64,000 nucleotides of DNA from Paenibacillus pabuli (GTDB lineage Bacteria > Bacillota > Bacilli > Paenibacillales > Paenibacillaceae): positions 1,612,001 through 1,676,000 of the forward strand of contig NZ_CP073714.1 of assembly GCF_023101145.1 (NCBI RefSeq), given 5' to 3'. The translations under genes and the position numbers were made by a program. The notes under the pieces were generated by a model. The model had not been told where the DNA came from and ran no database searches. It saw nothing but the letters and a program-made list of their open reading frames with translations. Positions within the stretch are counted from its first letter, which is position 1. Every line of letters starts with the position of its first letter. Below are positions 56,643 through 64,000 of this stretch, one piece after another.

Positions 56643-57863
56643 CTATAAGGTCGTTGACGGGCGGAGCGACTGCCGGAAAAATACGAGAGCACCGATCCCC
56701 ATTAATACATACAGGCCTGCCATTGCGTATGAAGGCAGAAAGGCCCCAATCGTCAGCCCAAGACTCCCCAGCAGAGCGGCCGCATTATAACTCATGCCGT
56801 CAGCAGCCATATAGGCAGCACGGTCGGAGTCGGGAATCATGCCAGCAAGCATGACCTGACGGACAGGCGCATACATGAGTTCACCAATGGTTAGCAGTAC
56901 AGCGGATGTAATAAGCAGCCAGGCCCAATTGCTGAAAGCGAGCACGGCGAAACCAGCAGTGTACAGACACATGCCGACGGTCATGATATATCTGGACTGG
57001 AAACGTCCCATCCATTTGGGGAATGGAATGGCCATGATTACGACAAGTACAGTATTAATCGCCATGATCAGACTGAACATCTGCAGACCTGAGATGTCCC
57101 AACGGAACAGATAGGCGCTGAATTCACTTTTGAGACGAACGGCGATGTATTTATCCATTTGGAATTCCAACGAGACAGCCAGCACTGTTGCGGTGAAAAA
57201 CACCATAAAACGTTTGTCCCTAAATACACCGCCATACGTTTTCAATATATTCCTGTTAATCGGGACATCAAGCTGATTGGAGTGTCTAATATCCATTGTT
57301 TCATGAATAAAGAACAAGAGAATAAATAGTGTAATCAGGCTCTCCATGCATACCAGACTGAACAAAATGAAGCGGAAGGACTCGAACAATAACCCCCCCA
57401 TCAGCGCACCAATCGTAACGGCAACGTTAGTGGTCCAATATTGCAGCCCATAGACATAATGACGCTCATGCTCACTGCTCACGTCTACAATCATGGCATT
57501 GGCAATGGGTCCGGTAATGCCCGAACTGATGCTGCTAAGCAGAAACATAACACAAGTTAAAGGTACGGAGTCCATCCATGGGGAGTTGGCGGCAGTCAGC
57601 CAGAACAGGGCGAATACCTGCAGCAGTTGGGCGATGACCATCAGTTTCTTACGTCCGACTCGGTCAGACCAGTATCCTGCGCCCAAGCCAACGATCATGG
57701 AGGCCACAATATTAACGGTTAACAGTATACCTGCCCAGCCTGCACCAATCTGGACACTCAGATAAATTGCCATAAACGGAATAATGGATTTCTGAGTCAA
57801 ATCCGTAAAAAAATCTGTAATGATACGAATCTTGATGTTGCGATGCAAATCAGTATATTTCAT
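56643..57863 (-). CDS. MFS transporter
   Basis: A 406-residue permease with twelve membrane helices. The loop between helices 2 and 3, GYWSDRVGRKKLM, is the MFS signature. The sequence resembles drug or sugar efflux types (YttB-like). It is divergent from an SgrR-like regulator (57996), which may control it, similar to E. coli SgrR and SetA. Substrate unknown. Confidence 0.85.
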   Translation of the reverse strand: MKYTDLHRNIKIRIITDFFTDLTQKSIIPFMAIYLSVQIGAGWAGILLTVNIVASMIVGLGAGYWSDRVGRKKLMVIAQLLQVFALFWLTAANSPWMDSVPLTCVMFLLSSISSGITGPIANAMIVDVSSEHERHYVYGLQYWTTNVAVTIGALMGGLLFESFRFILFSLVCMESLITLFILLFFIHETMDIRHSNQLDVPINRNILKTYGGVFRDKRFMVFFTATVLAVSLEFQMDKYIAVRLKSEFSAYLFRWDISGLQMFSLIMAINTVLVVIMAIPFPKWMGRFQSRYIMTVGMCLYTAGFAVLAFSNWAWLLITSAVLLTIGELMYAPVRQVMLAGMIPDSDRAAYMAADGMSYNAAALLGSLGLTIGAFLPSYAMAGLYVLMGIGALVFFRQSLRPSTTL

Positions 57864-57995
57864 GCGCAGTTCTCTTCCTTCCCGCTGGTGTTGTCGATGT
57901 ACCTGAGTATAATGGAGGAAAACCTGAAGAAAAACTGTAGAAGCGTACGAATCAATTTCGTATTTTACTCAAGGGAAGGAAAGGCAGGGATAGTT

Positions 57996-59912
57996 GTGGA
58001 GGTCATGGATCATTATATTCAGCTTCGCATGGCCTTTTCGAATGTAGACGAAGAGGAAGAAATACATACAACGATTGGTGAACTGGCGAATCATTTATGT
58101 TGTACGATGCGCAATATGAATCTGATTATGAACAAATTTATGGATCATGGCTGGATCAGATGGAGCCCACAGCGTGGCAGAGGGAAAACATCAGTGCTCG
58201 TATTTTGCCATCCCCTGATACAGGCTGCTCAGGAACGATTCGACCGACTTTTACAGGGGAACAAGCTGGAGGAAGCCTATGCACTGGCATCAACACTGCC
58301 ATTTTCGATGAGAGAAATGTTGATGCAAGGATTGCGTGGACAGTTCGGCCTGCGTTCTGATCAAGGCGCTCGTGGAAGGATTGATACGCTGCGTATTCCA
58401 CAGGAAACTCCCTTTGAGACATTGGACCCGTCTCAGGCAGCGATGTGGGGAGAAGTCGGAATTATTGCGGAGGTATTTGATCGCTTGGTGCAGTACAACG
58501 CTGAGCGTCACGTCTGTGAACCGAGTCTTGCTGTTGCGTGGGAGAGCAATGAGGAGGGAACAGAGTGGACCTTTTATTTGCACAAAGGCATACTCTTTCA
58601 CCATGGCAGGATCCTTGATGCGGAGGACGTTAGATACACGTTTGAACGGATTATTTTCGATCAGGAAAGCCCCTGCAGACCGCTTTTTGGCTCCATTCAT
58701 CGTATAGAGACACTGGATGAGCTTACGGTGCGCTTTCTGTTGCGTTACCCCAATTATATGTTTCCGGATCTGATGAGCTGTATGAATGCTTCCATCTTGC
58801 CCCGTGATATGGAGCTGGACCCGATGCATCCGATTGGTACGGGACCTTACCGATTGACGCGCAATCATCCCAAGCTGCTTGTATTGGACGTATTCCCTTC
58901 CTATTTCAGGGGCCGGGCTTATATTGATCGCGTTGAAATATGGCAGCTTCCCCAGTCGGGTCTGGTGGAGTCGGTGATCAAACAGAACTTGTTTCCGGAC
59001 GGACAAGCTCGTTCGGTGCAGCATGAGGTTCAGGGCGGTGTGTACATGACGTTTAATATGCGAAAAGAAGGACCGCAGCAGGATCTATACTTCCGCCAGG
59101 CTGTTCAGCAATTAATGGATCCACAGGAGATCGTGAGGGCATTGCCACGAACAAATGTACAGGCTGCAAATAGCCTGATCCGAGATAAGTCCGGGATGAT
59201 CGAACAAACAGATAAAAATGAGCATTCGGAACAAAATGAACCCATGAACCGCCCCGAACAATTAGAGCACAATCATCTTTTTCTTCCACAGGCATCGAGG
59301 CCGCGACGACCTGTACCTTTTGCTGATTCTTCTCTTGCACGAGCTTCAAAGCTATTACAACGCAGTTGCTACGCAGGACAAGTTATAAATGTGTGGGTAG
59401 AGGAAGGAGAGAAAATGGAGACGGATATGGCCTGGTTCGCACAGCGCTGTGAACTGATTGGACTGAAGGTGAGTGTTATGCCAGGTAATCCGGTAAATGC
59501 CGTATACCATGAAGAGTTTGCTTCTTGCGATCTGATCTATACGGGTGAGGTGTTCGATGACCATCTCACATTGAGTCTGCTAACAATGTATACCTTCCAG
59601 AATACCCTCCTTCTCATTGCGCTTGACGACCAAAGGAAAAGGGAGTTGGAACACAAGTGCAGACAAGTCGTTATGATTCAGGATACTGCTGAACGTTTGC
59701 GCAGGCTAGAGGTGTTGGAGGAACGACTCATTCAAGAGGCTTTGCTTCTGCCAGTGTACAGTTTCAGGGAAGAGCATGCACACCATGCTTCGCTTCAGGA
59801 TTATCGTATCCTTTCCTTCGGCATGCCTGATCTGCGTCGATTGTGGGTGAAGCGCAGTTCGATCGCGGACCAAGATACAGCAAGTTATCCGGCGTACATC
59901 CCATTGTGGTAA
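57996..59912 (+). CDS. SgrR-like regulator, HTH plus substrate-binding domain
   Basis: A 638-residue regulator. An N-terminal winged helix (about 3-110, IGELANHLCCTMRNMNLIMNKF) is joined to an ABC binding-protein (SBP_bac_5) domain: TLDPSQAAMWGEVGIIAEVFDRLV, WTFYLHKGILFHHGR and LDAEDVRYTFERI. This is the plan of SgrR, which senses phosphosugar stress. It contains a Glu/Asn/Gln-rich insertion (EQTDKNEHSEQNEPMN) around residue 410. GTG 57996 has AGGGA upstream; the open frame starts earlier but without homology. Divergent from the MFS gene. Confidence 0.83.
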   Translation: MEVMDHYIQLRMAFSNVDEEEEIHTTIGELANHLCCTMRNMNLIMNKFMDHGWIRWSPQRGRGKTSVLVFCHPLIQAAQERFDRLLQGNKLEEAYALASTLPFSMREMLMQGLRGQFGLRSDQGARGRIDTLRIPQETPFETLDPSQAAMWGEVGIIAEVFDRLVQYNAERHVCEPSLAVAWESNEEGTEWTFYLHKGILFHHGRILDAEDVRYTFERIIFDQESPCRPLFGSIHRIETLDELTVRFLLRYPNYMFPDLMSCMNASILPRDMELDPMHPIGTGPYRLTRNHPKLLVLDVFPSYFRGRAYIDRVEIWQLPQSGLVESVIKQNLFPDGQARSVQHEVQGGVYMTFNMRKEGPQQDLYFRQAVQQLMDPQEIVRALPRTNVQAANSLIRDKSGMIEQTDKNEHSEQNEPMNRPEQLEHNHLFLPQASRPRRPVPFADSSLARASKLLQRSCYAGQVINVWVEEGEKMETDMAWFAQRCELIGLKVSVMPGNPVNAVYHEEFASCDLIYTGEVFDDHLTLSLLTMYTFQNTLLLIALDDQRKRELEHKCRQVVMIQDTAERLRRLEVLEERLIQEALLLPVYSFREEHAHHASLQDYRILSFGMPDLRRLWVKRSSIADQDTASYPAYIPLW

Positions 59913-59935
59913 CTGTTTAGTCACCACAATGGGAT
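59898..59935. repeat. perfect hairpin across the stop codon of the SgrR-like gene
   Basis: ATCCCATTGTGGT (59898-59910) pairs with ACCACAATGGGAT (59923-59935); the loop contains the stop codon. No T-run follows, so it is a weak terminator for the convergent pair at best. Confidence 0.8.
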
Positions 59936-59954
59936 AGTCCGGTCGGGGATACTT

Positions 59955-61448
59955 TTATACTGAAAGTGTCTTTATAAATTCAATTGGATTCGTGCCCGGT
60001 TCAAGCAAAAACGGAATGGATACAGAGCTTATGTTATCTTGTTCATCGGTCTTATACGTGAAAGTGACCTTTAGGCCAAACAGGGTAAGCTCCACAGAAA
60101 ACGTATCATTCCCTGTGTATTCCATAGGCATTTCAATGCCATTCATTATAGCCTGTAACCCATCATTCGACTGTTGAATAACAATTTTTCCGTAACCCGG
60201 ATGGCTATAACTTCCCGCATACGCATGGATAGGACGATCATGAGGATGAACCTGAGCCTCCACTGGTTTTTCCTCAACTGAGCTTTCTGAAGTCGTTGGT
60301 GTTTCTGTGATATTTGTATCGGTTTCAGATTCATTCGATTCTCCAGCCACTAATTTGGCTACTCTTCTGGTCCAGTCCACGGGCTCCATTTCAAGCAAAC
60401 GATCAATAACGTTAAAAGAAATGGTGTAGGGTAGAACACTCCCATTGGTATTGCAAAGGACAACCACACCGATCTGTTCCTCTGGTAAAAAGGCGACCTG
60501 TGAAGCGAATCCATCGATTGCTCCGCCGTGATGAATCATGGCGTGTCCGCGATAAGAATCAATCATCCAGCCCAGGCCGTACGTGCTAACAGGCAGCTCT
60601 TTGCTGTGGAATGGTGAGTCACAGGGCATTTGCGGGCTGTGTGTGACCGCCAATTGTTCTTTGGAAATCAGTTGTTTCCCATCTTGTTGACCGTGATTCA
60701 ACTGAAATTGTACCCAGGCGATCATATCGACCAGATTGCTGTTAATGGAGCCAGCAGGCCCTACGGCATCTATTTTTCGAAAAGGGATTCGTGTATTCTC
60801 TCCATTTAGATCCATATAAGGGAAGGCGAAGTCAGGTTGAAGTTGCATCTCATCAACAGAGAAGACACTTGAATTCATCCCGAGTGGGTTAAACAGGGAC
60901 TCCTGAACAACATTCTCCCATGAAGTTCCTTTAAGTTGCCCCACCAGATAACCAGCGGTCATATACATCAGGTTCTGGTATTGCCACTTGTTCCGAAAGT
61001 CCTCATTAGGCTCCAGATACTGAAGCGCGTTTACGAGTTCTTCTCTGCTCCGTGATGAGTTGTACCATACCATCTCGTGCCTTGGAAGACCGGAACGATG
61101 ACAGAGCATATCGCGAATGGTCAGGCGTTCTGTGGCTACCGGATCAAACATTTTGAAGTCTTTCAAATACGTTTGAACAGGTGTGTCCCACTTCAGCATG
61201 TCCTGATCGACGAGCATGGCAGCGGTTGATGCTGTGAAGGCTTTGGTACTTGAACCGATCGCGAATAGGGTATGGGGTGTGACCTCAAGCTTGGACTCCA
61301 GATCGCGATAACCGTATCCTTTTTGCAAAATGACTTCATCCTTGTGGATGATAGCTACTGCCACACCTACGCCTTTCCAACGTTGAAGCTGCTCTTCCAC
61401 AAAATCATCCAATCCATTCATCAATGAGTGAAAGTAGGTAGTATTCAT
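59955..61448 (-). CDS. beta-lactamase-fold serine hydrolase with C-terminal extension
   Basis: A 497-residue protein without a clear signal peptide. It shows AIGSSTKAFTA (SxxK, near 65), WQYQNLMYM (YxN, near 155) and HHGGAIDGF (near 320), as in class C-like esterases and D-aminopeptidases. An acidic linker (SNESETDTNITETPTT) leads to a C-terminal beta domain (about 400-497, DUF3471-like). GGAGG is seven bases before ATG 61448. Substrate cannot be told. Unlike the protein at 52373 it has no SLH region. Confidence 0.85.
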   Translation of the reverse strand: MNTTYFHSLMNGLDDFVEEQLQRWKGVGVAVAIIHKDEVILQKGYGYRDLESKLEVTPHTLFAIGSSTKAFTASTAAMLVDQDMLKWDTPVQTYLKDFKMFDPVATERLTIRDMLCHRSGLPRHEMVWYNSSRSREELVNALQYLEPNEDFRNKWQYQNLMYMTAGYLVGQLKGTSWENVVQESLFNPLGMNSSVFSVDEMQLQPDFAFPYMDLNGENTRIPFRKIDAVGPAGSINSNLVDMIAWVQFQLNHGQQDGKQLISKEQLAVTHSPQMPCDSPFHSKELPVSTYGLGWMIDSYRGHAMIHHGGAIDGFASQVAFLPEEQIGVVVLCNTNGSVLPYTISFNVIDRLLEMEPVDWTRRVAKLVAGESNESETDTNITETPTTSESSVEEKPVEAQVHPHDRPIHAYAGSYSHPGYGKIVIQQSNDGLQAIMNGIEMPMEYTGNDTFSVELTLFGLKVTFTYKTDEQDNISSVSIPFLLEPGTNPIEFIKTLSV

Positions 61449-61643
61449 TATTTTCCTCCAATTTAAAATAGAGTTGTACATCCATTAAGCTGCCTAGTAG
61501 AAGTATGTAATTACATTGGTTGGGTTGTTATCTGTATTTACTATGAGGAATCTGGTTGAATTTTACATCCTACCCGAGGCTGATTTTATAACCCAAATAG
61601 AGTATCTTGGCATTTGAAAAGGGAATGCTTGTCAAACTAGTCC

Positions 61644-61672
61644 GCATATATCGAACAAGTCCCTCATAACAT
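61644..61672 (+). promoter_or_regulatory. sigma-E-like promoter for ydcC
   Basis: GCATATAT, 13 bases, CATAACAT, resembling the mother-cell sigma-E consensus, about 70 bases before the ydcC start. B. subtilis ydcC is known to be sigma-E dependent. Confidence 0.6.
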
Positions 61673-61744
61673 GTACTAATCAAGTAGGGGTTCTGCTGTA
61701 CGCACAATCCTGAAGTGAAAACATGTGCTAAAGGGGATGATGTC

Positions 61745-62947
61745 ATGCGCCGAATATCATGGATGCTTGCCATGGTATTGGTCTTATCGACCTTACTTGC
61801 CGCCTGCGGGAAGAAGGATGCGGCAGCCGTGGTCAAAGATCTGAACGAAGTCGTAGGAGAAATGGAAAGTTATCAGGGGGCAGGCGTTATGACGCTGCAT
61901 ACCGGAGATACGCCGCAGCAGTACAAGGTCGAGGTATGGCATCAAAAGCCTTCGTATTATCGTATCGCGTTAACGAATGCCAAAAAGGATGTAACGCAAA
62001 TTGTACTGCGCAATGATGAAGGTGTATTTGTCCTGACGCCGAGCCAGAACAAAAGCTTCCGTTTCCAGAGTAACTGGCCGGATAACCAAGGCCAGGTTTA
62101 TCTCTACGAGACGCTAATCCGCAGCATTACAGGTGATTCGACCCGCCAGTTTGCCGATGAGAAGGAAAGCTATGTATTCGATGTAGCTGCCAACTATAAT
62201 ACACATGCATTGGTCAGACAGAAAATATGGTTGAACAAAAGCGATTACGCTCCAAAACAGGTAGAAGTATCCGATTCGAATGCCAATGTGGTAGTCGATG
62301 TGAAGTTCGATAGCTTCAAATTTGGTACCGAATTTGAGAAAGACGCGTTTGACATGCAGCGAAATATGACTGCTGCTTCAGAAAATGGTGGCAAAGGCGG
62401 TACTGGCACAGGAGCAGCTCCTGCTGGAGAGGGTAAAGAGACTACCAATCCTCAAGCTGCAACAGAGGAAGGTTCTGCATCGAATCCGAGCGGAACCGTT
62501 AGTGACGGACAGACCGGGGTGAGCGATAACGCCGAGCAGCAAGGTTCAGAAAATCCAGCCAGCGGGCAAGGAACCGAAGAACCTACATCGGCCGAGCCGG
62601 AAGGTTCGGATAGCTTCGGGGTTATTCAGCCGACCTATGCACCGGAAGGCGTCAAACTGAAAGACGATCAGATCGTGGAAGGATCAGGAGACTATTCGGT
62701 TATGCTTCGCTATGAAGGGACGTATAATTACACGATTTTTGAGGCGCGGCCACAGGACAGAGCCGTATCGCTTGCGCCGTCCAGTGTCGTTGATCTTGGG
62801 TTCACGCTTGGTATGCTGAGCGGAGACGCCTTGCAGACACTTACATGGATGACGGACGGAGTGGAGTACAGAATTACGAGTGCAGACTTGCCTGTCAATG
62901 AGATGATCCAAATTGCAACCTCCATGCAGGAAGAGTCTGGGAAATGA
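61745..62947 (+). CDS. ydcC: YdcC-like LolA-fold sporulation lipoprotein
   Basis: A 400-residue lipoprotein. The signal (MRRISWMLAMVLVLSTLLA) ends in the lipobox LLAACGKK. The first half (about 25-200) has the LolA-like fold of outer-membrane lipoprotein carriers (MTLHTGDTPQQYKVEVWHQKPSYYRI, FDVAANYNTHALVRQKIWL). A low-complexity linker rich in Gly, Glu, Ser and Thr (about 215-295) precedes a DUF4367-like C-terminal domain (AVSLAPSSVVDLGFTLGML). The order ydcC-alr agrees with B. subtilis. It is not an enzyme as far as known. Confidence 0.8.
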   Translation: MRRISWMLAMVLVLSTLLAACGKKDAAAVVKDLNEVVGEMESYQGAGVMTLHTGDTPQQYKVEVWHQKPSYYRIALTNAKKDVTQIVLRNDEGVFVLTPSQNKSFRFQSNWPDNQGQVYLYETLIRSITGDSTRQFADEKESYVFDVAANYNTHALVRQKIWLNKSDYAPKQVEVSDSNANVVVDVKFDSFKFGTEFEKDAFDMQRNMTAASENGGKGGTGTGAAPAGEGKETTNPQAATEEGSASNPSGTVSDGQTGVSDNAEQQGSENPASGQGTEEPTSAEPEGSDSFGVIQPTYAPEGVKLKDDQIVEGSGDYSVMLRYEGTYNYTIFEARPQDRAVSLAPSSVVDLGFTLGMLSGDALQTLTWMTDGVEYRITSADLPVNEMIQIATSMQEESGK

Positions 62948-62987
62948 TTTGGAAAGTATAGACGTCCTGACATAAGGAATGCTAAGA

Positions 62988-63016
62988 AGCATCGGAGATC
63001 AATTCTCCGGTGCTTT
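62988..63016 (+). terminator. ydcC terminator
   Basis: AGCATCGGAGA and TCTCCGGTGCT (one wobble) followed by TTTGC; short T-run. Confidence 0.6.
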
Positions 63017-63234
63017 GCTGTATATTCAGCTCATCGTTCTTGTTTAATATCATTAATTCGCAGGGTTTGAATTAAGTCGAAGGCATTCGTATCAACAGGC
63101 AATGACCCTGCGTAAGATAAGCAAGGAACAGCTCCAATGCACTCAATAATGCAAAATACGCTTCTATGCGAGAGGAACCGGGTAAATAATACGATATAAG
63201 CAGATGAGTTAAGTTAAGGAGAGGTGAAAATCTC

Positions 63235-63318
63235 ATGCTTGGTCTCGCTTATAGATCTTATTCTGCATTTGCTCCCGACTTCAGGTTCTTGCTACCGCAT
63301 AGTGTTTTGGACAGTTGA
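63235..63318 (+). CDS. possible 27-residue peptide upstream of alr
   Basis: ATG 63235 with AAGGAGAGGTG at 63216-63226 opens a 27-codon frame beginning MLGLAYRSYSAFAPDF and ending at TGA 63316-63318, just before the alr promoter. No homology recognised. The good ribosome binding site is the only support. Confidence 0.3.
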   Translation: MLGLAYRSYSAFAPDFRFLLPHSVLDS

Positions 63319-63330
63319 CATTCCGTTCAT

Positions 63331-63359
63331 TTGACAGTCACATGCTTGAGCATTACGAT
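63331..63359 (+). promoter_or_regulatory. alr promoter
   Basis: TTGACA (63331-63336), 17 bases, TACGAT (63354-63359), about 50 bases before the alr start. Another TTGACA is at 63315-63320. Confidence 0.65.
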
Positions 63360-63407
63360 GGAATCTGACGTGAGCCGGATTAAGATGATTAGAGAAGGTG
63401 ACTTGAC

Positions 63408-64000
63408 GTGCAAGAACAATATCGGCCGACCCAAGCGGAAATCAATTTGGATCATTTGTGCAGCAACGTAGACGCTTTCCGTGGAACATTGCCGCAAGGC
63501 AAGAAACTGCTCGCTTGTGTGAAGGCAAACGCCTATGGACATGGGGCAGTGGAGACGGCCAGAGAACTGGAACGAGTTGGCGTGGATTACTTAAGTGTAG
63601 CTTTTCTTGACGAAGCGCTTGAATTGCGACAACACGGAATTACCCTTCCGATTCTGGTATTGGGCTACACACCGCCAGAAGGCATCGCTGAAGCCTGGAA
63701 ACATGATGTAACCATTACGTTGTTCAGTAGGGAAGTACTCGAAGCCATTCAACATCTGGAGACGGGCACATCCTCTCGTAAGCTCAAGGTTCATATCAAA
63801 ATCGACAGCGGCATGGGCAGGCTAGGCCTGCTGCCTGGCGACGAGGCGCTTGCTTTCATTCTGGAAGCAGCCAAGCTGAAGCAGGTTATGCTGGAAGGCA
63901 TGTTTACCCATTTTGCCAAGGCGGATGAACAAGACAAGACCTATACACTGGAGCAGTATCGACGGTTCCAAGGCGTGGTTGATGCGCTGCGGGATCAGGG
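63408..64000 (+). CDS. alr: alanine racemase, cut by the window end
   Basis: The first 197 codons of alanine racemase, which makes D-alanine for peptidoglycan. The start is GTG 63408 with GAGAAGGTG upstream. Fold type III PLP features: RPTQAEINLDHLCSNVDAF, the PLP lysine in CVKANAYGHGAVE, and VHIKIDSGMGRLGL near residue 130, then EGMFTHFAKADEQDK. No sign of damage in the visible part. It follows ydcC as in B. subtilis (ydcC-dal). Confidence 0.95.
   Translation, partial: MQEQYRPTQAEINLDHLCSNVDAFRGTLPQGKKLLACVKANAYGHGAVETARELERVGVDYLSVAFLDEALELRQHGITLPILVLGYTPPEGIAEAWKHDVTITLFSREVLEAIQHLETGTSSRKLKVHIKIDSGMGRLGLLPGDEALAFILEAAKLKQVMLEGMFTHFAKADEQDKTYTLEQYRRFQGVVDALRDQ

Noticed and set aside
62988..63407. 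A riboswitch or gene between ydcC and alr
   Set aside because: Only a short candidate peptide and a promoter could be supported; no known riboswitch motif was seen.

Overview
The window is chromosomal DNA from a spore-forming, low-to-moderate GC Bacillota, most probably Paenibacillus. The reasons are an SspH-type spore protein, a YuzF-like protein, a YdcC-like sporulation lipoprotein next to alr, T-box leaders, a CIRCE operator, S-layer homology (SLH) proteins, and a gene order matching the Bacillus subtilis ydiB-ydiF / tat / groE region. No rRNA, tRNA or CRISPR array was seen.

Left third (1-16.5 kb): a conserved housekeeping block. A small hypothetical gene and sspH are followed by tsaE-tsaB-rimI-tsaD (t6A tRNA modification). 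Next comes leuA behind two tandem leucine T-box riboswitches. An IS3-family element (6731-8176) sits in the loop of the leuA terminator, and its orfA has a nonsense codon. A 490-bp gap then carries seven DnaA-box-like sites, at the same gcp/ydiF position where B. subtilis has a DnaA-box cluster. Beyond it lie an ABC-F gene on the minus strand, 5-formyl-THF cyclo-ligase, moaC, moaB, tatA, tatC and CIRCE-controlled groES-groEL.

Middle (16.5-32 kb): an AT-rich accessory patch encodes a lone HEPN-domain protein with a decayed reading frame just upstream. Small accessory genes follow: a flavoprotein monooxygenase, a membrane protein, a YuzF-like protein, an AraC regulator with a DinB protein, a small beta-rich protein, a MORN-repeat secreted protein and a GNAT. 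Two copies of an unrecognised structured element, each ending in a terminator, lie 3.7 kb apart, upstream of the AraC gene and of an orphan rhaD. Then come kimA (potassium uptake) and a ugpAEB-like ABC importer that lacks its own ATPase.

Right half (32-64 kb): a 1862-residue surface nuclease/5'-nucleotidase with three SLH domains; an Imm17-like small membrane protein; the OpuA glycine betaine importer, whose permease is fused to two tandem binding domains, divergent from a GbsR-type regulator with a palindromic operator between them; a Fur-boxed AraC/siderophore-binding regulator; a secreted DUF5050-like protein; and an ABC-2 exporter. Next is an operon of a divergent Hsp90-family ATPase and a TPR-like helical partner, which I consider the best candidate for an undescribed system. 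After it come a serine hydrolase with SLH domains divergent from an ECF sigma/anti-sigma pair, an SgrR-like regulator divergent from an MFS transporter, a second serine hydrolase, and ydcC-alr, with alr cut by the window end.
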